DNA of 64,000 nucleotides. Source: CAG-791 sp000431495. Its GTDB lineage: Bacteria; Bacillota; Clostridia; Lachnospirales; Lachnospiraceae. The stretch's first letter is position 1, and each line of letters begins with the position of its first letter. Below are positions 24,161 to 33,716 of the stretch, in pieces. The position numbers were made by a program, and so were the translations under genes. A model generated the notes under the pieces. That model was given only the letters and a program-made list of their open reading frames with translations, had not been told where the DNA came from and made no database searches. The DNA lies in the NCBI GenBank assembly GCA_052117605.1, contig JBQKIT010000003.1; one strand, 5' to 3'.

Positions 24161-25729
24161 ATGACATTACAGGAACTTCTGACAGATTTGGAATATGAGC
24201 TTCAGACTGCGGACGGGCAGGCTGTGCCGAAAGACTCGGAAAGAGGAAGAAAGCTGCTTTCCAGGGAAATTTCCGATATCACGAATGATTCGAGAAAGGC
24301 GGAAGCCGGGATGCTGTTTTTTGCCATCCGGGGAGCCAACTCGGACGGACATGATTATGCAGCACAGGTGGCGGAGCAGGGCGCAGCGGCAATTCTTGCA
24401 GAGCATCCGCTGGTGCTTTCAAGGGACGGACAGGATGTGCTGCAGCTTCCGGCGGTGATCTGTGTGAAATCCACACGGCTTGGGATGGCACTGATATCTT
24501 CGGCCTTTTACGGACATCCGTCCCGCAGGATGAAGATGATCGGCATTACCGGAACGAAGGGAAAGACAACAACCACGTACCTGGTAAGGTCCATTCTGGA
24601 ACGTGCGGGGATTGATATGGGCCTGATCGGAACCATTGAGTCTGCGTGGCACGGGAATCATCATCCGGCAAACAATACAACCCCGGAGTCCATTGTTCTG
24701 CAGAAGACGCTCAGGGAGATGGCAGATGACGGTGTACAGGCGGTTGTCATGGAGGTCTCGTCGCAGGCACTGAAGCTCGACCGTACGGCAGGAATCGTGT
24801 TTGACATTGGTGTATTTACGAATCTGTCGGAGGACCATATCGGTCCGAATGAGCATGAGAGCTTTGAAGAGTATCTGCACTGCAAGAGTCTTTTGTTCCG
24901 CCAGTGCAAACTCGGCATCGTAAACGGCGATGATCCCTATGCGGACCGGATCCTGGAGGGAAGCACCTGTCAGGTGGAGCGTTACGGCCTGCAGCCGGAA
25001 AATGATCTGTATGCAGAGAACCTTCAGCTGGCAGATAAGCCGGGGGAGCTTGGAATTTGCTTTGATGCGAAGGGAATTCTTACTCTTTCCTGCGAGGTTC
25101 CGACACCGGGACGCTTCAGTGTTTATAACGCACTGGCCGCCATCGCCATCTGCCATCATTTCGGTGTTTCACCGGATGATATTGAGAAGGCTCTGCTTTC
25201 CGCAAAGGCGAAGGGAAGAATTGAGCTGGTGAAGGTCAGCGATGCTTTTACGCTGATGATTGATTATGCGCATAACGCAGTGGCGCTGGAAAGCCTTCTT
25301 TCCACGTTAAGAGAGTATCACCCGCACAGGCTGATTTCGCTGTTCGGCTGCGGAGGAAACCGGTCGAAGGTTCGTCGTTTTGAAATGGGAGAGGTTTCCG
25401 GCAGGCTTGCGGACTTTACCATCATTACGTCCGACAATCCGCGGAACGAGGAACCGATGGCAATCATTGATGATATTGTGACCGGTATTTCCAGAACGGA
25501 TGGGAAGTATGTCACCATTCCGGACCGGAAAGAGGCCATTGCGTATGCGATCCATCACGGAGAACCCGGGGATATCATCGTTCTTGCAGGGAAAGGTCAC
25601 GAGGACTATCAGGAGATCAGGGGAGTAAAATATCCCATGGATGAACGCGTGATCATCGCGGATATTCTGAAAGAGGATGCGCAGGAAGGGGAGCGGGAAG
25701 CAATGCTCCGGCACCCGGAGAATGAATGA
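24161..25729 (+). CDS. murE: UDP-N-acetylmuramoyl-tripeptide synthetase MurE (meso-DAP type)
   Basis: Adds the third amino acid of the peptidoglycan stem peptide. The ATP loop GTKGKTTT is at residues 131-138, the carbamylated Lys site at HCKSLLF, and the side-chain-recognition motif reads DNPR (425-428). DNPR indicates meso-diaminopimelate rather than lysine, so the wall is predicted to be DAP-type. The length of 522 residues is slightly above average because of the C-terminal acidic tail. It lies outside the division cluster and overlaps priA by four bases (ATGA). Confidence 0.95.
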   Translation: MTLQELLTDLEYELQTADGQAVPKDSERGRKLLSREISDITNDSRKAEAGMLFFAIRGANSDGHDYAAQVAEQGAAAILAEHPLVLSRDGQDVLQLPAVICVKSTRLGMALISSAFYGHPSRRMKMIGITGTKGKTTTTYLVRSILERAGIDMGLIGTIESAWHGNHHPANNTTPESIVLQKTLREMADDGVQAVVMEVSSQALKLDRTAGIVFDIGVFTNLSEDHIGPNEHESFEEYLHCKSLLFRQCKLGIVNGDDPYADRILEGSTCQVERYGLQPENDLYAENLQLADKPGELGICFDAKGILTLSCEVPTPGRFSVYNALAAIAICHHFGVSPDDIEKALLSAKAKGRIELVKVSDAFTLMIDYAHNAVALESLLSTLREYHPHRLISLFGCGGNRSKVRRFEMGEVSGRLADFTIITSDNPRNEEPMAIIDDIVTGISRTDGKYVTIPDRKEAIAYAIHHGEPGDIIVLAGKGHEDYQEIRGVKYPMDERVIIADILKEDAQEGEREAMLRHPENE

Positions 25730-28008
25730 CATATTACTATGCACAGATAATCATTGATATTTCGCACGGACGGCTGGACCGCCCGTTTACTTACAGGATT
25801 CCCGAAGCACTTCAGAACGATCTATGCCTCGGGAGTCTTGTTGTTGTACCGTTTGGGAAGGGAGATACGAAACGGAAGGGGTACGTGATCGGGTTTTCGA
25901 ACACATGTGAGTACCCGGATGGAAAGCTGAAGGAAATTGAAGCCATAGCCTCCGGCGGAACCGATGTAACCGGAGACAACGCGGTGCGTCTTGCTCTCTG
26001 GATGAAGCAGCGCTATGGCTCCACGATGGCCGTTGCACTTCGCACGGTTCTGACCTCCAGGAAGCAGGCAAAGCCATGCGAACACCGGAGCATTCATCTG
26101 CTTCTTTCAAAGGAAGATGCGGAGAAGAAGCGCCATGAATTTGCCATGAAGCATCAGGTGGCAAGGGAAAGACTTCTGAGGGAGCTGATGGAGGCACCGG
26201 ATCAGCCGTACAGTCTGGTCATTCAGAAGCTTCACGTAACCGCTCCGGTGATTGCGGCCCTGAAGAAGCAGGGGATTCTGGAAGTAAGGACCGAAACGTT
26301 TCTTCGAAATCCGGTATCCATTGAGAAATGCGAGGAAGCGGGGATTCGTCTGAGTCCGGAGCAAAGAGCCATCTCAGAAGGGGTGCTGCAGGATTTTGAA
26401 GCGCTTCAGGAGGGGAAGGACATCCCTCGTGTCAGCCTGATTCATGGCATTACGGGCAGCGGCAAAACGGAAGTATATATCGCCATCATTGAGGAAATTG
26501 TAAAAAGGGGACGGCAGGCAATCATGCTGATTCCGGAAATCTCCCTGACCTATCAGACGCTGATGCGGTTTTACCGGCATTTCGGTGACCGGGTATCCGT
26601 GATGAATTCCACCCTTTCCGAGAGTGAGAAGAGCGATCAGTTTGAGCGGGCAAGACGCGGAGAAATCGATGTCATCATAGGACCCAGGTCTGCACTTTTT
26701 ACGCCGTTTCCAAGGATTGGCGCCATCATCATGGATGAGGAGCATGAGAGCAGCTATAAGAATGAATCCATGCCGAAATACCACACAAGAGAGGTGGCGG
26801 AAAAGATTGCGTCCATGCAGAACGGAGTGGTCGTTCTGGGATCGGCTACGCCGTCGCTGGAATCCTATTATCAGGCGAAGGAGGGAAAGTATCGCCTGTA
26901 TGAGCTCTCCCGGCGCCTGACCGGCGGAACGCTGCCGTCAGTCGAGATTACGGATCTGCGGGAAGAGCTCAGAGCGGGCAATCACTCCATTCTTTCCAGA
27001 CGTCTTTCGGAGCTTGTTTCGGATCGCCTTGCCAAAGGGCAGCAGACCATGCTCTTTTTAAACCGGAGAGGCTTTTCCGGGTTTGTTTCCTGCAGAAGCT
27101 GCGGCTTTGTGCCGAAATGCCCGCACTGCAGCGTCTCTCTTTCTCTCCACCGGGGAGGAAGGCTGCTTTGCCACTATTGCGGATATGAAGAGCCGATGCC
27201 GGACAAATGCCCGGAGTGCGGATCTCCTTATATTTCAGGCTTCCAAGCGGGGACGGAGCAGGCAGAGAGCTTTCTTTCCAGGCAGTTCCCGAAGGCCAGG
27301 ATTCTCCGGATGGATGCCGATACGACAAGGACCAAGGGAAGCTATGAGAAAATTCTCTCGTCCTTTGCCAATGAGGAAGCGGATATTCTGATCGGGACGC
27401 AGATGATTGTAAAGGGACATGATTTCCCGAATGTAACCCTCGTCGGAATTCTTCTTGCCGACCAGTCGCTGAATGCTTCGGATTATCGGTCGGCAGAACG
27501 AACCTTTCAGCTTCTGACACAGGCGGCAGGACGCGCCGGCCGCGGGAAATATCCGGGAGATGTGGTGATTCAGACCTATGAGCCGGAGCACTACAGCATT
27601 GTTCATGCGGCGCATCAGAATTATGAGGAGTTTTACCGGGAGGAGATGGTGTATCGAAAGCTCCTCCGGTATCCGCCCGCGGAGCACCTTCTGGCCATTC
27701 AGATTATTTCAAGGTCAGAGGAGCATGCCTCCTTGTTCGCACACAAAACAAGGGCACTTCTGGAGCAGCTGACTGCGGAGGCGCGGGAGAAAAATCCGGA
27801 CAGACTTCTTTTTATCGGGCCGGCGCCGGCCGTTCTGGAAAAACTGCGGGATGAGTATCGCTATGTGATCTATGTTAAAAGTCCGGATTATGATACACTA
27901 ATCGTTTGTAAAGACGGCGTGGAGGCAGCTGCGGAACGGGCTGTGAAGGCAAGCCGCGAGATGGATACCATGTTTCAGTTTGATTTCGACCCGATCAATG
28001 CGTTCTGA
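25726..28008 (+). CDS. priA: Primosomal protein N' (replication restart helicase PriA)
   Basis: A 3'-5' DNA helicase that reloads the replisome at stalled forks. It has the N-terminal 3'-DNA-binding domain (residues 1 to about 110), the Walker A motif GITGSGKTEVY (near 243), a DEEH box (near 336), and the zinc-binding Cys cluster (about residues 456-500: CRSCG, CPHC, CHYCG, CPECG). The length of 760 residues is normal. It begins in an ATGA overlap with murE and is followed by def after 97 bases. Confidence 0.95.
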   Translation: MTYYYAQIIIDISHGRLDRPFTYRIPEALQNDLCLGSLVVVPFGKGDTKRKGYVIGFSNTCEYPDGKLKEIEAIASGGTDVTGDNAVRLALWMKQRYGSTMAVALRTVLTSRKQAKPCEHRSIHLLLSKEDAEKKRHEFAMKHQVARERLLRELMEAPDQPYSLVIQKLHVTAPVIAALKKQGILEVRTETFLRNPVSIEKCEEAGIRLSPEQRAISEGVLQDFEALQEGKDIPRVSLIHGITGSGKTEVYIAIIEEIVKRGRQAIMLIPEISLTYQTLMRFYRHFGDRVSVMNSTLSESEKSDQFERARRGEIDVIIGPRSALFTPFPRIGAIIMDEEHESSYKNESMPKYHTREVAEKIASMQNGVVVLGSATPSLESYYQAKEGKYRLYELSRRLTGGTLPSVEITDLREELRAGNHSILSRRLSELVSDRLAKGQQTMLFLNRRGFSGFVSCRSCGFVPKCPHCSVSLSLHRGGRLLCHYCGYEEPMPDKCPECGSPYISGFQAGTEQAESFLSRQFPKARILRMDADTTRTKGSYEKILSSFANEEADILIGTQMIVKGHDFPNVTLVGILLADQSLNASDYRSAERTFQLLTQAAGRAGRGKYPGDVVIQTYEPEHYSIVHAAHQNYEEFYREEMVYRKLLRYPPAEHLLAIQIISRSEEHASLFAHKTRALLEQLTAEAREKNPDRLLFIGPAPAVLEKLRDEYRYVIYVKSPDYDTLIVCKDGVEAAAERAVKASREMDTMFQFDFDPINAF

Positions 28009-28105
28009 TGATGTTACTGTCTTCGGAAAATCCGGACGGGATGCGTGCGGGAAGAAATCGTGATCATCACAGCAGATACCGACGTAGAACAAGAGGAAAG
28101 AGAAA

Positions 28106-28606
28106 ATGGCATTATTGACAATCCGTGAAATCGGAGATCCGATTCTGAACAAAAAGGCAAAAGAGGTAAAGGAGTCTTCAGACAGACTTCAGGAACTGAT
28201 TGATGACATGTTTGAGACCATGTATGAGGCCAACGGCGTTGGCCTTGCGGCTCCTCAGGTGGGAATTCTGAAGCGCCTTGTGGTGATGGACGTCAGTGCG
28301 GAGCAGGATCAGCCGCTTGTGTTCATCAATCCGTCCATTGTGGAAACGTCCGGGGAGCAGACCGGATATGAGGGGTGTCTGTCGGTTCCGGGAAAATCCG
28401 GGCTGGTGACACGGCCCAATTATGTCAAGGCGGTTGCACTGGATCGTAATTTGCAGCCGTTTGAAATTGAGGGAACGGAGCTTCTTGCCCGGTGCATGTG
28501 CCATGAGTTCGATCACCTTGACGGAAAGCTTTATGTGGATCTGGTGCAGGGCGGACTGGTCGACAATGAGGAGCTGATGGAAGAGCCTGCAGGAGAAGAT
28601 GACTGA
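28106..28606 (+). CDS. def: Peptide deformylase
   Basis: Removes the formyl group from nascent proteins. All three active-site motifs are present: GVGLAAPQVG (44-53), EGCLSVPG with metal-binding C91, and CHEFDHLDG with H133, E134 and H137. The last motif has Cys-His-Glu-Phe where most enzymes have Gln-His-Glu, an uncommon variant, but the metal and catalytic residues are intact. It is followed two bases later by fmt, the enzyme that makes its substrate. Confidence 0.95.
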   Translation: MALLTIREIGDPILNKKAKEVKESSDRLQELIDDMFETMYEANGVGLAAPQVGILKRLVVMDVSAEQDQPLVFINPSIVETSGEQTGYEGCLSVPGKSGLVTRPNYVKAVALDRNLQPFEIEGTELLARCMCHEFDHLDGKLYVDLVQGGLVDNEELMEEPAGEDD

Positions 28607-28608
28607 CT

Positions 28609-29601
28609 ATGAAGATTGTTTTTATGGGAACGCCGGATTTTGCGGTTCCGGCATTGAAGGCACTTGCGGAATCCGCGAAGCATGAGGTGTCTCTTGTTGT
28701 GACACAGCCGGATCGCCCCAGGGGACGCAGCGGAAAGCCGGCACCGTCTGATGTGAAGCTTTGTGCGGAGCAATACGGCATTCCTGTTTTCCAGCCGGAG
28801 AAGATAAGAGAAGAGGCTGCGGTGGAGCGGCTTCGCAGGGAGAATGCAGATATTTTCGTGGTAGCTGCTTTTGGCCAGCTCCTTCCGAAGACGATTCTTG
28901 AGATGCCGCGCTTTGGATGCATCAATATTCACGGTTCGCTTCTTCCTGCATACCGGGGGGCGGCACCTGTTCAATGGGCAGTTCTGGACGGGCAGAAGGA
29001 AGCGGGCGATACCATTATGCAGATGAATGAGGGCCTGGATACGGGAGATATTCTGATGCAGGAGAGCATTCCTCTTTCTGCAAATGAGACCGCGGGTTCC
29101 TTATATGACAAGCTTTCTTCCATGGGAGGACCTCTTCTTCTTAAGGCACTGGATGCCATAGAGGCAGGCACTGTCACACCGGTTCCGCAGGGGGATTCCG
29201 GAACGCATTACGCAAAGATGCTCCGGAAAGAGATGGGGAATATTGACTGGACGAAGAGTGCCGAAGAAATCGGCCGCCTGGTGCGCGGACTGAATCCGTG
29301 GCCGAGCGCCTATACGCACTGGAATGGAAAGATGCTGAAGATCTGGATGGCAGAACCCGTCACGCAGGAAGAGCTGAGTGCGCTTGGCTGCGATGAGAAG
29401 AACGGAATGGATCTGAAGGAAGCACAGCCCGGAACGGTAATGATTGTCACCAAGGATACGCTGATGGTTCAGACAGGAGATGGGCTGCTGGCACTTACAG
29501 AGCTTCAGATGGAAGGAAAGAAGAGAATGCCGGTGCAGGCATTTCTGATGGGCTGCAGGCTGCAGACCGGAGAGAAGCTGGAGCGGATCGGAAGATATTA
29601 A
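28609..29601 (+). CDS. fmt: Methionyl-tRNA formyltransferase
   Basis: Formylates initiator Met-tRNA using 10-formyltetrahydrofolate. The N-terminal domain has MGTPDFAVPAL and the catalytic INIHGSLLPAYRGAAPVQWA segment with the conserved Asn, His and later Asp. The C-terminal OB-like domain is complete. The length of 330 residues is usual. It is the partner of def directly upstream. Confidence 0.95.
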   Translation: MKIVFMGTPDFAVPALKALAESAKHEVSLVVTQPDRPRGRSGKPAPSDVKLCAEQYGIPVFQPEKIREEAAVERLRRENADIFVVAAFGQLLPKTILEMPRFGCINIHGSLLPAYRGAAPVQWAVLDGQKEAGDTIMQMNEGLDTGDILMQESIPLSANETAGSLYDKLSSMGGPLLLKALDAIEAGTVTPVPQGDSGTHYAKMLRKEMGNIDWTKSAEEIGRLVRGLNPWPSAYTHWNGKMLKIWMAEPVTQEELSALGCDEKNGMDLKEAQPGTVMIVTKDTLMVQTGDGLLALTELQMEGKKRMPVQAFLMGCRLQTGEKLERIGRY

Positions 29602-29643
29602 TCGCATACAGAAGCGTTTACAGAACGGAAAGGAAGGTATGCC

Positions 29644-30345
29644 ATGTACGGATATTATGGATACGACTGGACGATGATTCTGGTTGCGGCGGGCGCAGTG
29701 CTCTGCATGCTTGCGAGCATGCATGTCAACACCACTTATACGAGATATTCCAGAATGGCTGCAGCCTGCGGCCTTACGGGAGCAGATGTCGCAAGACTCA
29801 TTCTGGAGAGAAACGGCGTGACCGACGTGCAGGTACAGCATGTTGCCGGAAATCTGACGGATCATTATGATCCGTCGAAGCAGGTGGTAAACCTTTCGGA
29901 CGCTGTGTATGGCTCCCGCTCAGTCGCTGCACTTGGCGTTGCGGCACACGAATGCGGGCATGTGATGCAGCACGAAGAGGGATACACGCCTCTTCAATTC
30001 CGGACGGCGCTGGTTCCGATTGCGAATTTCGGCTCCAATGCCGGAATCTGGATTGTTCTCCTGAGTCTGATTCTGGGACTTTCCAGTACCCTTACGACGA
30101 TTGGCATTGTGCTGTTCTCCATGGGAGTTCTGTTCCAGCTGGTGACCCTGCCGGTGGAATTTAATGCGTCGCACCGCGCACTTGTCATGCTGGAGCAGTA
30201 CGGGGTTCTTGGCACGGACGAGAACAGGAAGGCAAGAGCTGTTCTGAAGGCGGCAGCACTGACCTATGTGGCAGCCGCAGCTTCCTCCATTCTTCAGCTT
30301 CTCCGTCTGGTGCTGCTGTCGAACAGAAGAAACAGAAATGATTAA
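29644..30345 (+). CDS. Membrane zinc metallopeptidase, YugP family
   Basis: A 233-residue membrane protein with an N-terminal hydrophobic helix and two to three further segments, and the metalloprotease motif HECGH at residues 102-106 (AAHECGHVMQ). It belongs to the YugP-like (peptidase M-type, DUF2268-unrelated) group that sits next to rsmB in many Clostridia. Its substrate is unknown. ATG 29644 follows GGAAAGGAAGG. Confidence 0.88.
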   Translation: MYGYYGYDWTMILVAAGAVLCMLASMHVNTTYTRYSRMAAACGLTGADVARLILERNGVTDVQVQHVAGNLTDHYDPSKQVVNLSDAVYGSRSVAALGVAAHECGHVMQHEEGYTPLQFRTALVPIANFGSNAGIWIVLLSLILGLSSTLTTIGIVLFSMGVLFQLVTLPVEFNASHRALVMLEQYGVLGTDENRKARAVLKAAALTYVAAAASSILQLLRLVLLSNRRNRND

Positions 30346-30354
30346 GGATGACCT

Positions 30355-31902
30355 ATGAACGAACAGGAAAATCAGCAAGAACAAAGCACCCGCGCGGAGA
30401 ACGTGAATGTCCGCGAGATCGTCTGGCAGATTCTGACCGAGCACGAGCTGCACGGAACCTACAGCAACATTCTGATTAAACGCGCACAGGACCGTTATGC
30501 GAGCCTTCCGCTCACACAGCGGTCTTTTCTTAAGCGTCTTGCAGAAGGAACCATTGAGCGCGAGCTTGAACTGGACTCCGTGATTCGGAATCATCAGAAG
30601 GATCCGGATCTGAAGATCAAGCCAAGAGTCCGCTGCCTTCTGCGAATGAGTCTGTATCAGATTTTCTATATGGACAGTGTGCCGGACTATGCGGCCTGCA
30701 GCGAGGCGGTCCGGCTTTGCAAGAGAAAGAAGCTGGCACAGGCAGCCGGATTCGTGAACGGAATTCTGCGTGCGGTCTGCAGAGAGAAGGAAGCTGCAGC
30801 GAAAGAAGGGCGGGAGTTCATTCCCACTGCAGCTCCTGCGAAAAAAGAACTGCGCACAAAGCCGAGCAGTGCGGTCATTGTCATTGCAGGTGCAGGCAAA
30901 AAGTCTGCGCTCATGCCGGCTTCCGGCAATACGGAAGAAAGCGGCGAATTCCGTGAACTGGAAGCTCGTTATTCCATGCCGGCTTCGGTTCTTTCCTTAT
31001 GGAAGGAGCAGCTTGGGGGGCAGCGTCTGGATTCCCTGTGCAGGGCGATGCTGGAGGTTCGTCCCGTTTGCATCCGACTGGATCCAAGGCTTTCAGAGAC
31101 AGAGAAGAATGAGGTGCTGGAAGGCATTCGAAAGACCGGGACCGGAGTAAAGCCGGGACAATGGGCAGAGGATTGCTATCTTCTTTCACACGTTCCGGGT
31201 CTTTCGAATCTTCCCGGCTTTGCGGAGGGGAAGTGGACCGTACAGGATGAATCCAGTCAGCTGACCGCGCAGGCGGCGGGACTTACAGGAAGGAAGCGGG
31301 ATCTTTTCGGAGAGGTACAGGTGTATGACCTTTGCGCTGCTCCGGGAGGAAAGACCATGCTGGCAGCTTCGCTCCTTCCGGAGGGCTGTGTTCACTCCTA
31401 TGATCTTACGCGTGAGAAAACGGATAAGATCCGCTCCGGACTTGGCCGGATGAAACTTCATAATGTCATCGTGGAAGAAAATGATGCATCCAATCCGCGT
31501 CCGGACCTTGAGAAAAAGGCAGATCTGGTGATTTGTGACGTTCCCTGCTCCGGCCTTGGAATTATTACGAGGAAGCGGGATATCAAGTATCATGTGACAC
31601 CGGAAAAGCTCCGGTCCCTGGTGACTCTGCAGAAGAAAATCGTGGGAAATGCCGCAGCTCTTCTGAAGCCGGGGGCCGTGCTGGTCTATTCCACCTGCAC
31701 CATCAACCGGCAGGAGAATGAGAAGATGGCTGATTTTATTGTCCGCAAGCTCGGACTTGTTCCGGAAAACCTTACCCCGTATCTTCCGGAAGGATTTCCG
31801 GGAATTTGCGGAAATACGGTACAGCTGTTTCCGGATGTGCATGGAACGGACGGCTTTTTTATGGCCCGCTTCCGGAAGCCGCAGGATGGCAGGGAAATAT
31901 AG
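30355..31902 (+). CDS. rsmB: 16S rRNA (cytosine-967-C5)-methyltransferase RsmB
   Basis: Methylates C967 of 16S rRNA. Residues about 15-145 form an N-terminal NusB-like RNA-binding domain. The C-terminal 300 residues are the SAM-dependent methyltransferase, with SAM motif DLCAAPGGKT, motif IV DVPCSGLG and motif VI YSTCTINRQENE carrying the catalytic Cys. At 515 residues it is longer than usual, because about 60 low-complexity Ala/Lys-rich residues lie between the two domains (about 143-205). It sits 10 bases after the metallopeptidase and four before rlmN. Confidence 0.93.
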   Translation: MNEQENQQEQSTRAENVNVREIVWQILTEHELHGTYSNILIKRAQDRYASLPLTQRSFLKRLAEGTIERELELDSVIRNHQKDPDLKIKPRVRCLLRMSLYQIFYMDSVPDYAACSEAVRLCKRKKLAQAAGFVNGILRAVCREKEAAAKEGREFIPTAAPAKKELRTKPSSAVIVIAGAGKKSALMPASGNTEESGEFRELEARYSMPASVLSLWKEQLGGQRLDSLCRAMLEVRPVCIRLDPRLSETEKNEVLEGIRKTGTGVKPGQWAEDCYLLSHVPGLSNLPGFAEGKWTVQDESSQLTAQAAGLTGRKRDLFGEVQVYDLCAAPGGKTMLAASLLPEGCVHSYDLTREKTDKIRSGLGRMKLHNVIVEENDASNPRPDLEKKADLVICDVPCSGLGIITRKRDIKYHVTPEKLRSLVTLQKKIVGNAAALLKPGAVLVYSTCTINRQENEKMADFIVRKLGLVPENLTPYLPEGFPGICGNTVQLFPDVHGTDGFFMARFRKPQDGREI

Positions 31903-31905
31903 ACT

Positions 31906-32940
31906 ATGAAAGATCTTAAATCATTCACGCTGGAAGAACTTAAGGAGGAACTGAAGGAAGGCGGCTTTCCTGCCTATCGCGCGGGACAGCTTTACCGCTG
32001 GCTGCACGTTCAGCTGGCGGAGGATCCGGAGGAGATGACCAATCTTCCGGCGAAGCTGAAGCAGTTTCTTTCGGAGAATTACACAATGACGCGCCTTCAG
32101 GTAGCAGATCGGCAGATTTCCAGGCTGGACGGAACGCAGAAGTTTCTGTTTCAGCTGCCGGACGGTGAAACCATCGAGAGTGTTTTTATGAAATACAAAT
32201 TCGGCAACAGCGTGTGTGTGTCCTCGCAGGTTGGCTGCCGGATGGGGTGCCGGTTCTGCGCCTCTACGCTGGATGGACTTCGAAGAAATCTGCTGCCCGG
32301 GGAAATCCTGGAGGAAATCTATACCATACACCGTCTGACCGGCGAGAAGATTTCCCATGTCGTTGTGATGGGAACCGGAGAACCGCTCGATAACTACGAG
32401 AATCTTCTGAAGTTTCTCAGAATGCTGACGGATGAGAACGGGCAGAATCTCTCCATGCGCAATGTAACCGTCAGCACCTGCGGAATAGTTCCTCGAATTT
32501 ACGATCTTGCCAGAGAAAAGCTTTCCATTACGCTGGCACTTTCTCTCCATGCAACGACGGACGAACGGCGGAGGGAGATTATGCCCATCGCAAACACCTA
32601 TACGATTTCGGAATGCATGGCGGCCTGCCGGTATTATTTTGAAGAGACGGGGAGACGCGTCACCTTTGAATACAGTCTGATTAAGGGCGTCAATGACAGC
32701 CTCCGTGATGCAAAAGAGCTTGCAGCGCTTGCCGGAAGCATTTCGGCACACATCAATCTGATTCCGGTGAATCCCGTGAGGGAACGCGACTATGAACAGC
32801 CGGACCTTTCTGCAGTCCAGGCTTTCCGGGCAAAACTTGAAAAACATGGAATAAATGTTAGTATTAGGAGAGTATTGGGGCGAGATATCGACGGTGCCTG
32901 CGGCCAGCTTCGGCACAGACATATTGAGATCTCCGGGTAG
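31906..32940 (+). CDS. rlmN: 23S rRNA (adenine-2503-C2)-methyltransferase RlmN
   Basis: Radical-SAM enzyme that methylates A2503 of 23S rRNA and A37 of some tRNAs. The radical SAM cluster motif CRMGCRFC gives C111, C115 and C118. The second catalytic Cys is C332 near the C-terminus in DIDGACGQL. GTGEPLDNYEN and SLHATTDERR motifs agree with RlmN rather than Cfr. The length of 344 residues is normal. Confidence 0.95.
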   Translation: MKDLKSFTLEELKEELKEGGFPAYRAGQLYRWLHVQLAEDPEEMTNLPAKLKQFLSENYTMTRLQVADRQISRLDGTQKFLFQLPDGETIESVFMKYKFGNSVCVSSQVGCRMGCRFCASTLDGLRRNLLPGEILEEIYTIHRLTGEKISHVVVMGTGEPLDNYENLLKFLRMLTDENGQNLSMRNVTVSTCGIVPRIYDLAREKLSITLALSLHATTDERRREIMPIANTYTISECMAACRYYFEETGRRVTFEYSLIKGVNDSLRDAKELAALAGSISAHINLIPVNPVRERDYEQPDLSAVQAFRAKLEKHGINVSIRRVLGRDIDGACGQLRHRHIEISG

Positions 32941-32976
32941 AACGAGCCCTTCGGGGAATGACGAGGAATCATCAGA

Positions 32977-33702
32977 ATGCATTCTTTTTCTATTACCGAC
33001 ATTGGTATGAGAAGGAAAGTGAATCAGGATTTTGTCTGCTCATCGGATGAGAGTGTCGGCAATCTGCCGAATTTATATCTTCTGGCAGATGGAATGGGCG
33101 GTCATAAGGCGGGGGATTTTGCCTCCCGTTTTACCGTGCGTGAAACCCTTCGGCTTGCGGCGGCAAACCGGAGCAGCAATCCGATTGAGATTCTTGGAGA
33201 TGCGCTTCATGCAGTCAATCAGAATCTGCATCACACGGCGTCCGTGCGGGAGGATTTATCCGGCTGCGGAACCACCATTGTGGCAGCGACCATTGAGGGG
33301 GATGTTCTGCGCACTGCCAATGTGGGAGACAGCCGTCTGTATGTGATCGGCGGAGAAATCCGGCAGATTACGGTGGACCATTCCCTTGTGGAGGAAATGG
33401 TTCTTGCGGGAAGCCTCGATGCGAAGAAGGCCAGAACGCACCCTGATAAGAATGTGATTACAAGAGCGGTGGGAGCAGAGGAGTATCTGGACGTGGACTT
33501 TTTTACGACAAAGCTTCACGAAGGAGAGAAAATCCTGATGTGCTCTGACGGCCTGACGAATATGGTGGAGGATGAGCAGATTCTGCAGCTCATTCATGAA
33601 AAAGGGACATTGGAATCGAAGGCAAAGGCGCTGGTAGCTGCGGCCAACCGGAATGGCGGGACGGATAACATCTCGATCATTCTGATTGATGCGTTTGCCT
33701 GA
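32977..33702 (+). CDS. prpC: PP2C-type protein phosphatase (PrpC/Stp)
   Basis: Ser/Thr phosphatase that reverses the action of the neighbouring PASTA kinase. The PP2C metal-binding motifs are visible: DIGMRRKVNQD near the N-terminus, LLADGMGGHKAG, MCSDGLTNMV and GGTDNISIILI. The length of 241 residues is typical for the single-domain enzyme. The kinase gene follows 14 bases downstream, the universal Bacillota arrangement. Confidence 0.95.
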   Translation: MHSFSITDIGMRRKVNQDFVCSSDESVGNLPNLYLLADGMGGHKAGDFASRFTVRETLRLAAANRSSNPIEILGDALHAVNQNLHHTASVREDLSGCGTTIVAATIEGDVLRTANVGDSRLYVIGGEIRQITVDHSLVEEMVLAGSLDAKKARTHPDKNVITRAVGAEEYLDVDFFTTKLHEGEKILMCSDGLTNMVEDEQILQLIHEKGTLESKAKALVAAANRNGGTDNISIILIDAFA

Positions 33703-33716
33703 CAGGAGATTGCGGT

